A DNA stretch of 64,000 bases from Leptodontidium sp. MPI-SDFR-AT-0119 (lineage: Eukaryota; Ascomycota; Leotiomycetes; Helotiales; Leptodontidiaceae). The stretch is taken from assembly GCA_020726505.1 (NCBI GenBank), contig JAHLEZ010000020.1:1178001-1242000 (forward strand), written 5' to 3'. Shown here piece after piece: positions 40,101 to 50,664 of this stretch (its first letter is position 1; each line of letters starts with the position of its first letter). Under the pieces are notes generated by a model that had not been told where the DNA came from, searched no databases, and saw only the letters and a program-made list of their open reading frames with translations. Made by a program: the position numbers and the translations under genes.

Positions 40101-40300
40101 CCACTTACCTCTAACTGAGGTTGGCCATCCTCTAGAGAGTCTGAGGATACAGCTGCGACAAACTTTCCAAACAAGCAGATCGGATTTTCGATTGCTTCGT
40201 TGGGTTGAATGGGCTCATCCTGCCAGAAACGGGTCGGTGTATCTTGCGGGACGTTATGAGCGATGTTTAACCAAGATCCAGCCGTTGAGTCGAAGTCCAT
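37144..40300 (-). CDS. Ulp1/SENP-like (C48) cysteine protease with long N-terminal extension, five exons
   Basis: Exons 40300-38394, 38338-38116, 38064-37552, 37505-37467 and 37419-37144 join to 985 residues. Introns are 46-55 nt: GTACGT...CACCAG, GTAAGT...CACAG, GTACGT...CACAG and GTAAGT...ATCCAG with a perfect TACTAAC branch. Residues 1-550 are low-complexity Ser/Pro/Asp-rich. A helical region follows (LRKRLATIVLDNYLKE). The C-terminal domain carries a C48-type triad: His842 in NANHFTLLEI, Asp859 in YHYDSM, and Cys905 in QQKDGWSCG with the oxyanion Gln899. Splicing across the 39-nt exon is needed to bring Cys into frame with His/Asp. The basic tail (SKKRKK) is a likely nuclear signal. Family members cleave SUMO or related modifiers; the substrate here is unknown. 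It looks intact. Confidence 0.82.
37467..37505 (-). other. 39-nt microexon of the Ulp1-like gene
   Basis: Encodes 13 residues (AEFKDLGFGYTEA), phase 0 on both sides, between introns of 46 and 47 nt. It is supported by frame continuity and by the perfect TACTAAC branch site of the following intron. Confidence 0.7.
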
Positions 40301-43300
40301 CGTGTATATTCAGCAGAAAAGACGAAGGTTATGCTTGAATTGAGATGATGATTGAGGCTGGCGCTGGGGATTGCCTTGTTTTATGTACTACAGCCCCTGG
40401 TCGGTGGGCTTGTCCAGATGCCGCGTCGCTCTCTGCTGAATCCTGACAGACGTTGCCTAGTGTCTCACGACATATCGGACGTGATGTATGCTCGGCTGCA
40501 TATACGCTGAACCTACCTGAATCCAGGGAGGAAGAACCGGCATCTTCCCTTCAGCATAGATCCAATCGCCTTTCTATACGACGCGAGTATCATCTGCTAA
40601 ACTCGAGAGTCAACCGATGAGTATGCATGGGATGAGCAAGGGCTGATCCTTGGTTCTCAGCTTCAATATGTTCACCCTGCTCGATTGGCCTGCATATACG
40701 AAGTACATAGCATTGCCCACACCACTAGCATCATTACTTTGGCCGGTGAAGCTGTTGAAGGCCAAGAACATTAGCATGGCAGAACGGGAGTGTGGACCAG
40801 TCATGCGCGCGCGAAGTACAGCACGAGTTAGGGACCCAGGTGGCCATCCAGGACCAAGTAGTACTGAATTCGAAGCCGCAGACGTGGCAGTCCTACCGTA
40901 AGGCAAAGCTCCTCTCTCCAGAACATGGGAATAGCAGATCTTCAAGAGTCTTTCGTCCAAAGCTTTCATCGGAGAATGTCAGATCTGGCAGGAGTCCTTG
41001 GTGGTGCAACGCAGCTGAGGGATTGCACAAGGCATATTCCTACCATCGCCACACAGCAGCTGCGTAATCGGAAGATGAATGGCTCGGGGAGGGCATTCCA
41101 TGCATCCGTTATGTACAGACCAGACATCCATAACCCTCAGGAATATCCTTGGTATTCCAGGCCACAGCGTCACACCTGCCTGATTGGTGTCTCCAAAGCA
41201 GGAAATCGTGCCGCGTTGTGCATCTCGGCCCCCTAGAGGATCGAAATGCTCGCTGCGTCTGGCCCCCATTGCCCTTCTCGCAACCATCGATCAACCTACA
41301 AAGCAAGCGGATGAAGGCGTGGCCGGCAGCGTCAGCCGATTCGATTGATATGACCGTGGACCAAAACCAACATTTCTGCCCCTTGGTCATGATAGGAAAG
41401 AGAGTGATACCACACAATTCCCTGCCCGGCACAACAGGACCATGCACAACCTTGAAGGCTGACGTATTGTCTCTGCCAACGATCTGCATGCTTCAGTCTG
41501 TCAAGCTTGCTGGCTAGGCTGACTTCTGGTATTGGAACCCAATCCAAGGCAGATTTAGTCGACAAAGTATAACGGTGCCGTACCCACACGGTCCACCTGA
41601 TGAGTAGTCTGTGACAGAGGTCCCAAAACTGTAAGGAGGTGTGCTCCTCCTGCAGCTGACAACTTCATTCTTGCCGTAGGCGGTGCAGATGCCTAGTAGC
41701 GAGCCGCGACGGCCGCTAGCACTCGCCCAGTGCTGTAACTCTTCCGGGATGTGCCGTGGAAATTATGGCAGACTTTGCAGGTCTCGCTGCTCCGATGGAA
41801 TCGCTCAGAAAGCCGAAGGCCCCCCCCCTTTCCCCCAAATGTAGATACCTTGCACTGCAACTTGCATCCGAAATTCCAGTCTTCTATCTCTGCCTTCACG
41901 CTACATACCTGAACTTTGGGATCTCCCTCTACTCTGATATTGTTTGCCCCTTGAATTGAGACTTGGCAGAGTTGTAATCCTTATCCTCGACATTCAGCTT
42001 GAGGGCAATGCTGCTTGGAGATTGCCCACTTTGGTCTGCCGCCAAGGCGGCTGTGTATCAATAAGCAGAATAATTGCTCATCCTGGAGAAGCTAGGTAGA
42101 TACAGAAATAGAGCGGCAAAAATGGGCACAGACTTGCCGTGGGTGGTTTCCAGTTTTCAATTTGTCGGATTATACGGAGCCCCATATACCGAATTTTCTG
42201 CTTTAATAGACTGGGTTAGATGTAGCTCGTATATGCAACAGCTGTAGGGATTTGCGGTAGGCATAATTAGATCTCATCAAAACCCTCAGCCTAGTCTGAA
42301 GCCAACATCGGCCTCGAAGCCATTATCTAGGGTGACTAGTTTAAAGTAGAGGCAAGCTAAAGTTGAATTGCACCGTAGATTCATCCCGCTGATTCTATAG
42401 ATTTCAAGTGACATCTCTGAAGATCTATACCCCTATTTATCCAAAGGCCTCAAGCCAAGATGCGAAGTCGTCACATCTCGCTTAGCGGTTAGGGGCTCGC
42501 TTAAGCACTCGAACGACAACATCCAGAAGCCCACATGCTATTGATCATAACCCTTTACTTGTACAATCCCATCTTGATTCGTTGCAGATATGCAGCAAGG
42601 GTCACTATCTGTCAGTCGTCCCTTCATGGGACCCCCGCTCAGCGCAGTGACGATTCGAGGCCACTGGGAGGTCGTTTGGCTGGAAGGCCAAGACCGACTT
42701 CTCCATCCAAATGGCCGGAGAAACCGATCAGCATGGAGGGCTGTGTATCAGGGCTTCGTAGCCAATCCCTCAAATAAAACTATAGATCTATGCTAGAAGA
42801 GGCAGTTCATATGCACAGAACTCCTGCATTACTACATGAACCCAGTAATACTTCCAAAGCCCCCCTGCAAAGCCCAAAATGTCGACATTTGTGACCTCGC
42901 CACGGCTGCCTCTGATCTCGTGAAAGTTGCCACTTGCAGGAGGCGGGTTTTCCCTTTAGTCTGTCTTGGTAACCATCTGATCGATCTGTCCGTGCGATGC
43001 TCAACAAAACTTCAGGGCGTCAGAAGATTGGGAAGGCAGCTAACGGATCTGGAAAACCAGCTGTATGCCGACTGTCCTCCCCTCGAATAATGTTATTATT
43101 GCCTAGAAATCCTGCAGCTGTGGATGACGCACTGTAATTGAACGGTGCTGAATGCGTCGACGATGAAGGAAGGGTTGCCTCGATGCTTGGAATGCGCCAC
43201 GGTGGCCAAGCCTATTGAGTGGCATAGAACTCCGGATCAGCCAGCCAATTGCGGTGTGGCCGATGCTGCATATCATAACTGCTTGTGCGAATAAAACTGC

Positions 43301-44402
43301 TCGCGCGAGAACAAGTGGACCGTGCAATGAGGCGGCATCTGGCGTACAGGCAGAATCGGCAGCACGGTCGGAATTGGAGCCAACGTCTAAATTGAATAAC
43401 TCAAATGGCTCGGAAATCCGCTCGAATCAGCCAAAATCTAATCAAGTAAATAAGCCAAAAGTGAACGAAGAAAGATGTCAAAATTGGAGAAGATCCACAA
43501 TTGGAGGCAAGTTTTAGATTAAAAGTTGAGTTTAATCACGTGATATCCAACTGTCTGCTCCAAACAACTTCCTTTGACGAGAACAACTTCATCAAACTCA
43601 ACCAAAACACAAGCAAGTCTGGTCCTGAGACCATTCCTGGATAGCGTGGATTGAAAGGTATTGTTTTGTATTAGTTGATGATAGTGGCGGCGATGGTTTA
43701 ATCGAGAGTTAGGATTCAGCGTCAAAACACCTTCGAGCTTGCGGGCTTAAGCCGGAGTCGAAGATCGAAACAACGTCATGAGGAGCTGATCAAAGCATCC
43801 CAGCTGAAGCCAACTGTTGAGAAGGCTAGTATATCCCAGTGTCTATCTTTTAAATACTAATCAAAGTCGAGAAAGATATCACATTCACGAACACGACCAC
43901 TCCGTCCATAAGTCGGCCACTTTACCTCCTCTTCCACGAACGCATCACGCAAGCCTGAACAGATTCGACGTGTGCCTAACCTCTATCCAACTCCCACCTT
44001 CTCTCCCAACCAATCCCTCTAGCATTGCAGAGGCACTAAGACGAGTTGTCGATTTTGAAAGACCCTTCGATCGTTGGATCAGTTTTGTGTGTGTAACACA
44101 GCCCAAATAACGGCGCGGACTGAGCCAATACACATGCAAATCTATATCCTACTTGTACCAGCGCAGTTTAAGAGCAGAGACTTGGCTATAACAACAAGAT
44201 CACAAGGGATGGAATGAAGGTGCAGATGTCCCAGTCACGAAGAATACGATCCACCGGCTCGCAACGGCATATATTCTGCCACTCTCCCAACGGACCGATC
44301 ACATACTACCTTCATGTCCTTAACACTTTCTAAAAGATCCTCCTTTCCAAATCCAGCGAACCATGACAAGTTCACTTGAAAAGTGTGCCGACAAGCCATG
44401 GT
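40301..44402. other. About 4.1 kb without a recognisable gene
   Basis: Open frames of 60-126 codons occur on both strands, mostly opposite one another around 40,600-41,600 and 42,500-43,500, but none shows a family motif, signal peptide or convincing splice chain. No tandem repeat was noticed. It may be decayed sequence. The block at 40,979-41,589 has the longest overlapping frames and is the best place to look for a relic. Confidence 0.4.
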
Positions 44403-45039
44403 TCACCTCGCCTTTACAGCTCCATAATGCTGGATGATGCCTTGCTTCAGACCAATCACACGGCGCTGTTGCGCCCACATATCTCCAACCAAATCAGAAA
44501 CCAGTGTTCGGACCTGCTTCTCTATGTCCCAAAAACCCTGCTCAAAAAGTCTGCGCGTTTGAGCGACTGGCAGCGTTTCGAGTTCTCCCTTTATAAGCAA
44601 TTCAAAAATCAGTGTGCGATGTTGGGTCTCTATTCGCCCGAGAATAGCCTCCGTCGTAAGTTGGCTGCTCTGCAGACCTTGATAGAGCATATCGAGGCTC
44701 TTTACCAGGGACGTTCGCAGCGTTTTATCATTGACCATATCCGTGTACTCTGCGCACCTACGTTTCTTTCGTTTCTGTGGAGGTAGCCCCTCATCAGAGA
44801 TGACGTTCAACTGATCTGATTCAAATCAGGTCCATGGTTCCTGTACGCAACACGTGGAACTCACCAGCACCTTCCTTGGTTGGTCCGCTCAAGCCTCTCT
44901 TAAGACGGTTCGTCCCTGATCCTCTGCTAAGAGGGGTGACCCCATCCTCGCTGTGCTCAAGTGTCGCACTCGAAGCTGCACTTGATGATGCCGACTCTGT
45001 CTTTTCCACGCGAGTGCGATTGCGGAGTTGGTATGGCAT
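44403..45039 (-). CDS. Hypothetical small basic protein, two exons
   Basis: Exons 45039-44865 and 44815-44403 join across a 49-nt intron (GTGAGT...AATCAG) to 195 residues. It starts MPYQLRNRTRVEKTES, then has a Ser/Ala-rich stretch, a strongly basic nuclear-type signal (PPQKRKKRRC) and a helical C-terminal half (SLVKSLDMLYQGLQ, ILGRIETQHRTLIFELLIKG). I do not recognise the family; composition suggests a small nuclear protein. An overlapping plus-strand frame at 44376-44786 is judged a shadow because only the minus strand gives a good start plus a consensus intron. Confidence 0.5.
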
Positions 45040-45219
45040 TGCGGTAGGGTTTGAGTGCGTAAAACTGGGACCGAGAGTAGATGTTGATCTGGTGGTGATG
45101 AGAAGGTCGATCTTGCTAGCGAGTCCAAGAGGGGGAAAGGCTCATTTATAATGGCAGAGGGGGTGCCGCCCACCACACCCCTGAAGCAGCCCATACACCT
45201 TCGCAGATTCCACCCCCCT

Positions 45220-45234
45220 CCCCCCCCCCCCCCC
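45220..45234 (+). repeat. C15 homopolymer in a C-rich tract
   Basis: A run of 15 C directly follows cacccccct. The complementary strand could form a G-quadruplex. Read accuracy across such runs is doubtful. Confidence 0.8.
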
Positions 45235-45561
45235 AAAATCCGAGCGATGCTGTACGGAGCTTGATTACGTAGACATGTTCCAATGGTGATCAATGAGCCA
45301 GGTTCGTTCTCCCCTCCTCACCGTACGAAAGATTCCAGAAAATTGCTAAGACGACAATGCAGGCATCAAGGTGAGAAATGTGAACCCAGAGGAACGAAAG
45401 AATTCCCTGGCAGTATTCCAGTTTGCGGAGGTACACGGTAGTTGGATGATTTCTGTTCTTCCACCATAGCAGCGTACTTTGGAAGTCTGTCTCTGTGCCC
45501 CATTGAAGAGATTGCACGAAGACTCTTTTCGATCAACGTCTCCCAGTCGTCGGACTCGGAT

Positions 45562-46461
45562 ATGCAAACTCCACTCCACCTCATGGAGTGCCCCACTGAC
45601 ATGGTCTTCAAATTTCGGTATCGGATGGGATGGATTCAACCTGATAGAACTGCCTCATTCCCGACTTTCCATGGCAACGACTACAGTATGGGCGAAATAT
45701 ATCCCTCTATAATCTCAATGCCTCCGTATGCCAACCCAGCCTTCACTCACTCCCAAGAGCACCTTATGACACCCGATCCGATGTCCGCCTCGGCTATCAG
45801 TCCATTGACCCTGGACCCATTTACCAATCACTACTTGGGAATTCCATCTCCCAGACGCCCCCGATTAGCCAATGTACGACTGTCTAATCTAGGAAGTCAC
45901 AAAAGAGAAGAGATATTCGTGAAGCTGGACAAAGTTGGGAGACTCCACGAGGTTTCCAGTGCGTTGGAGCTACCGGACGAGTCCTGGGAGATGGTTGTAC
46001 TCAAGTCATACTTTCCAGAGCTAGAGATTAGGTTGGGCGAGATATTCCCTGGTTGTCACTTTGACCCGATCTACGATCCTACGAAGCCTAGCAAAGAAGA
46101 CGTGGAGCGCCTTTTTGTTGCAGCAACAAATTCGAAATTACCAACCGAGCCCGGGGAGATGGCTGAAGACGTAAAGCGCTGTTATACTGTGGCAAAAATT
46201 CTGAGGATTGATGCATCTTCGAGCAAGGCAATGGCCATGATCAGAGAACAGCCCTGGCCCGTGGCAGCTGTATATTACTATTGCTTGCCAGAACGCCACA
46301 AGATCTGGTTGAAGGAAAATGCGCCGTATAGTAGAATTGAGGCGGAATGTTGTTGGGTGATTCGGAAGCGGAGTTGGTGGAGGCTCTTATCTCTCCTTAA
46401 TGGCAGGCGACGGAGTATTGTTCTCTCGTGGAAAGACATCTGCTTAGGGAGTATGCCTTAG
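45562..46461 (+). CDS. Hypothetical protein, 299 residues
   Basis: ATG 45562 (MQTPLHLMECPTD) is the first good start; the frame is open upstream to 45442 without ATG, so a 5' exon is possible. The first half is Pro/Ser-rich with PTDMVFKFRYRMG. The second half looks folded: ELPDESWEMVVLKSYFPELE, PGEMAEDVKRCYTVAKILRI and PWPVAAVYYYCLPERHKIWL. It ends in a Trp/Arg-rich tail. I cannot place it in a family. Clean frame, moderate length and amphipathic helices suggest a real gene. The ~520 bp to the divergent gene at 45039 contains the C15 run and presumably both promoters. Confidence 0.5.
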   Translation: MQTPLHLMECPTDMVFKFRYRMGWIQPDRTASFPTFHGNDYSMGEIYPSIISMPPYANPAFTHSQEHLMTPDPMSASAISPLTLDPFTNHYLGIPSPRRPRLANVRLSNLGSHKREEIFVKLDKVGRLHEVSSALELPDESWEMVVLKSYFPELEIRLGEIFPGCHFDPIYDPTKPSKEDVERLFVAATNSKLPTEPGEMAEDVKRCYTVAKILRIDASSSKAMAMIREQPWPVAAVYYYCLPERHKIWLKENAPYSRIEAECCWVIRKRSWWRLLSLLNGRRRSIVLSWKDICLGSMP

Positions 46462-46906
46462 TGTTTGAGTAATCCAGGTTCCCTGCTCTTACTCTGTTAA
46501 GATAGCAATATATCGTCCCCTTTTGAGCTTTACTGCATGTCGTATTTCCGTGACTTCGAACGGCATGGTTTCGCTAGAAGGTCCAGATCGCGGACAAGAA
46601 AGAGATGAGGGGTCACATACGCTCAGGCATTTTTCTAATCGATCGGTCGATTCTTTTTGCGATGTGCAACAAAAGACGGCTGCCTTTTATGCACAGTGAT
46701 AGTGATAAGGTTTCCTTTTTGTTGTTGGAAGTGAAGTACGTGAGGTGAAGTATATGACGCGTAGAGCTTGAATTATGTCGACGTTAAACGAAAACTCCGA
46801 CCTTTGCCTATTAAATTGATTGGATCAAACGGGATACATTGCTATACATGGTAAACGCTTGCTAATCAATGTAGAACATTCGCCCCATATTTCTCACGTC
46901 GAGGCA

Positions 46907-46978
46907 CAGTAATTACAAAAATGGCACCCCTTCAAAGCATACAGTAGAGCAAGAACAAGAAAGAAAAGTACAATTTAA
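46907..46978 (+). repeat. Dispersed repeat, copy B of the second family
   Basis: See the copy at 27700-27772. Relative to it this copy is richer in A and T at nearly every difference, the direction expected if this is the RIP-affected copy. Confidence 0.75.
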
Positions 46979-47286
46979 AAAGTGGTATCCATCTTAAGAG
47001 TGGATTTGCTAGATGGATGTTCTTGTGGCTATTGTGTTTATGTAATTTAGAACAAGAAGACCTGGTTGTCCTCCAGATTTGAAAAACTCGTCAGCTGCTA
47101 CTGGCGCCCTTTTTACACTCTCCCAATAAACAAACCCAGGAAGTAAACAAACGGAAGCGAGCACGTGATTCGAGCTAAATAATAGTAGGCTGCCACACTG
47201 TAAACCACCCTTAAAGGAGTCAAAATTGTTTAGTGGGCCGATGGCAAGTCTCAGAGTATTCCTCCGCCACAATTACAGTCTCTCGC

Positions 47287-47377
47287 AAAATCGGCTTCCC
47301 GTCGTTTCGTTTATAAATAATGCGGGTACACACTACCTCGGCTATTTTGAGCTTACGCCGGAACGGGCCGCCTGTGT
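47287..47377 (+). repeat. Dispersed repeat, copy B of the first family
   Basis: Matches 2493-2583 over about 90 bp in the same orientation, with ccggaacgggccgcct as the best-conserved block. Confidence 0.7.
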
Positions 47378-47531
47378 GAATACTGTATCTGACCACTGTT
47401 CCAGTACGGAGCCGCTACGGGTGTTAGCGCCAAAAATGGCCAAGGTGGTCTGGTACTTGTAAGTCATGTCTGTCGGTGAAATCGACGTTCATAGCTTCGA
47501 TCCAAGTATTTAAGAACATTCACTGCAGCCA

Positions 47532-48090
47532 ATGAACCAGCTTCACAGCATCGCAATCATGTACTTCAAGGCTTTCACGTAAGTTAAATCCCGTTGTACT
47601 TATGTGATCTTCTTCTAAACTCCCTCCAGAGCAAGTCTCACAGTATCTGTGCTGAGTCGCGGCATCCAGGCAGCTGCTCTCCTCGGAAAGCCCCGCCTCT
47701 GTCACAGAGCGCTCAAATAACTCCTCCTGTGGCCAAGTCTATATATCCGGGTTTCTAGCTCCCAACTGTAACTCAGCAGAAGCAGTTATTGCACCCATCG
47801 GATCCACTGGTGGAAATATCACACCTTTATTATGGGACATTCCAGATATTAAAAGTATTAGATACTGGGACGGGGTCACAAATGAAACTAGCTGCCAAGT
47901 CTCACTACCACGTTATCCTACTCAGTACAGGTTCTACGGCAAGGAAGGCCGGGATGTAGGCGTGGCTTACCTCACCCTGGGCCAAATCGGTAGAGGATGT
48001 GTTGATTTCAATAACGCTTCGGTTGTGAGCTACAAGGGGGTCAATATGCTCGTGTCACTTCCAGATGGTCGTACAGGTGTTGGACAGTAG
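47532..48090 (+). CDS. Candidate small secreted protein, two exons, uncertain acceptor
   Basis: A continuous frame from about 47661 to TAG 48090 lacks its own start, so it is easily missed. It reads NNSSCGQVYISGFLAPNCNS, IAPIGSTGGNITPLLWDIPD, SIRYWDGVTNETSC and GQIGRGCVDFNNASVVSY: four spaced Cys and several N-x-S/T sites, like an extracellular protein. Upstream, ATG 47532 (or 47559) opens a short exon ending ...GCTTTCAC|GTAAGT at 47578. Acceptor at 47669 (CATCCAG) keeps the frame and gives 155 residues. The alternative acceptor at 47629 (CTCCAG) gives an excellent signal peptide (MYFKAFTASLTVSVLSRG) but then needs a frameshift to enter the Cys-containing part. So it is either a small secreted protein or one broken by an indel. 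Effector-like only by size and composition. Confidence 0.45.
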
Positions 48091-49724
48091 GCACTAGTAG
48101 GGAGTTAGTATAAACAAAATGAAACTCAATTTGATTTACTTTGCCCACCTCCGAATAGATATATGAGCTACGTGCTCGGTTGAAACTGCGGTTTAGAATG
48201 GATATATATTGCTAGGATTGTGGCATGTAGTCATTGAGGAAGCAATTGTAATTAATATATAATTAACTTAAGTTATACTTTTATATAAGAGATAAAGATG
48301 AGATTGAGGGAGGTAAGTTAGCCTCCTTTCGCTTTTGTGAGCACAGACCATCGCATCCATTTTAACGCTGGCATGTCAATTATTAAATAGCGAGATTACC
48401 AGCCTCGGTACTTCGCATGCTTAAATCGTTACATAATTCAAGATTAGCGAGGCTAATTGCCCCGAGAAAAATTCCCTTCATATGGTTAGGTCAGGCACTT
48501 GAGATTACTGTACTTACGGAATATAATTTCTAAATATTTATTTACCTACGTTGTCGTAGGACACGACGGTGGCGCCGGCAAAAATTGGCTGCCAAAGGCT
48601 AATGGTGGTAGAACGTGGAGTGGGTTTCCAGGGGCCAGATTTGGACTTTCGCTTATAGATCCCAATCTGGTAAGTTGGTCCGTTTCTGTTGAGAATTCCT
48701 CGGGAATTGTTTGGCAGGCCCTCTCTAAGGCTAAGGTTAGCATGCTTCCCTTATTCGATAGATACACGCACCAGTTATTGTCCTAGCACATCCTCAGGAA
48801 CAGAAAATTCTTCTGGTGTATTATTAACGGCAAGACCAGGACTTAGAAAAGCTTGTTTTCTAAATTCATCATGAGGTATCCCGGCGTAGGGGTCGCTTGG
48901 ATTTTTCTGTGCGTTGATTTCGGTCTGGAGAAAATTACCGGGTGTTCGAATATCTGAAGGATTCTGCAATGCCGAATACATAGACAGGATTCAGGACTAT
49001 CAAGTCGTTAGAGCCAGAAGTGGACGTTGGCAGCTAGTGGTGGTGGCCGGTAGCCAGAAGTGGAACTTGGAAACGTGAGGCAATATCCTCTTGTTTGGAC
49101 ATCAAGTTTAAAAAGAAAGCTTCTATTATCGCCAATATCCCTAAATGGCTGCCTTTAGTAAGTTAATACTTTGGGTTTTTGTCTATACTGTATTGCGGGT
49201 ATTGAAATGGATGTTGTGCTAGTGGCAAGGAACTGGTGCTTTTCCAGAGAATAATCTCGCCATACTAATGAGGACGAATATGCCACTCAAAGGCAATACA
49301 TGGATTGTAGAGTCCTTGTTTGGGGCCACTTTTAGAGCCAGGTCCGCTTGCAGAAAATCTGTTACTGGTACAGTACTTTTATTATGTGTTCTATTCCCAT
49401 CCTCTGTCCTTGAAACAACCTCCCCGCCGCTTTCGTTAGAGTACCTACAAAAATACAGCATCGAGGAGCTGGTGAGGTGGTGGTGTGGCGTCGAGGCTCT
49501 GCTTGCGATGCCATAGCGCCGTCTTATCCAGAACAGAGGATGTCACGGAACGAGTGCAAGTACGTGGACAATTGCGACTTGGTTGAATTGATTGATTACA
49601 AGGAGACAAGATATTCTTAAGGAAATCTGTCTTTTATGTTCGTTTACGAGTTAGCTCGTGTGGCTGATACAAAGTTGTGAATAGCTTCATAAAAGTATGA
49701 AAGTCACCTGATTCGAGCCCTTGA
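48091..49724. other. Intergenic stretch, about 1.6 kb
   Basis: No gene is recognised with confidence. Opposed short frames at 48499-48981 (for example DGGAGKNWLPKANGGRTWSG on the plus strand and PHDEFRKQAFLSPGLAVNN on the minus strand) could be a decayed gene, but I cannot name it. The left end of the Tc1 remnant at 49725 is a sharp loss of homology. Confidence 0.35.
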
Positions 49725-50192
49725 CACCCACTCTAATGTTCCCCACCAACGGTGCTCAAATGCAAAAGCGAGTCGTTTCTTTGCTTGTGTCCTTGAGATA
49801 AAGGGTCTAGGACATGTAATACAGCGACGGTAGCCAATTCTGCGTAATTCCCGGCGAATAGTGCGTGCTAAAGCGGGGAGGTTAAGAGCTCTTTTGACTT
49901 GCTCAAAAGTCATGCGGCGAGTGTTATGACTTTAGGCAATATATTGGATAATTCGGCGTAAACAACGCATATTTAGAAGCCTCTTTTAATACTGCTTCCC
50001 TTTCCTCGTTCTGCGGCTAGTAGGAGCTTTGCAAATATCTTGGGCAGTTAATTTAGGAACCCCTAATTCCAGATAAATCTAGCGCCAGGATTTTCCATCT
50101 TGCTTAGCTTGTCGGACTCTAGCTCGTTTTGGCGTTTCCCAATTTTCATGTGGCCTATAGAGACGAGAAGGTGACTGAATATTTGTTTCCAT
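49725..50192 (-). pseudogene. N-terminal fragment of a Tc1/mariner transposase, RIP-like stops
   Basis: From ATG 50192 one minus-strand frame reads the DNA-binding half of a Tc1-type transposase: RVRQAKQDGKSWR, LGVPKLTAQDIC, MTFEQVKRALNLPALARTIR, RRIGYRRCITCPRPFIS and KKRLAFAFEHRWWG. It breaks off after TLEW near 49725, before the first catalytic Asp. Three in-frame stops (W-R-TAG-I, Q-Y-TAA-K, I-A-TAA-S) all fit CAG/CAA mutated to TAG/TAA. No indel is seen in the preserved part. It is a different subfamily from the relic at 34097. Confidence 0.75.
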
Positions 50193-50664
50193 CTTGAATT
50201 TTAAGACGTTTGGATTAGTAGTTGTGGTGTAATTGAGGTTAGAAGAAGAAGAGGGGGAAATTGGAGTGGGGCATTAATTTCGCTTAAGGGTGCCGGTTAG
50301 CTGTGGCCCCAACTCTTACATCTAGTCATGGGTGATACTGCTGCAGCTCCCACATGGTTGTTAATTCCGCTGCCGTCAGTGTAGGCGAAGATTCGAGGGT
50401 TGCTTGAGGAACTCCTTGTGTTAGGTTCTGGCCGTTTCGGCGCATGATGCTATCCTTACGATCGGCCCTTGCCACCACGGTGGGATAACCTCTTGGTCCT
50501 CAATCGACGCTCCGCGGCGCTGACAAAGACGCCTGTACGTATGCTTCCTCGTGGTCCGGAGGAGTTGGAAGCCTGCCAGGGTTGGCATTCTGTCCGAGGA
50601 GAGAATCCTGCTGACAGCCTCGGTGCTTGTCTTCTTGGATATTCCCTGAGGTTTCGCTGAGCCC
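50193..50664. other. Intergenic stretch
   Basis: No gene is recognised. Short opposing frames around 50421-50660 might be a 5' continuation of the broken chromo/Myb-like gene. Confidence 0.3.

Larger units (their letters stand above)
46462..47531. other. Intergenic stretch with two dispersed-repeat copies
   Basis: No gene is recognised. It holds 46907-46978 and 47287-47377, matching 27700-27772 and 2493-2583 respectively. Confidence 0.5.

Noticed and set aside
40979..41589. Overlapping minus-strand frames (85-126 codons) as a gene
   Set aside because: No motif, no splice chain linking them, and equally long frames lie opposite.
44376..44786. A plus-strand gene opposite the small basic protein
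   Set aside because: The minus strand offers a good ATG, a consensus intron and a nuclear-type basic motif; the plus frame has none of these.
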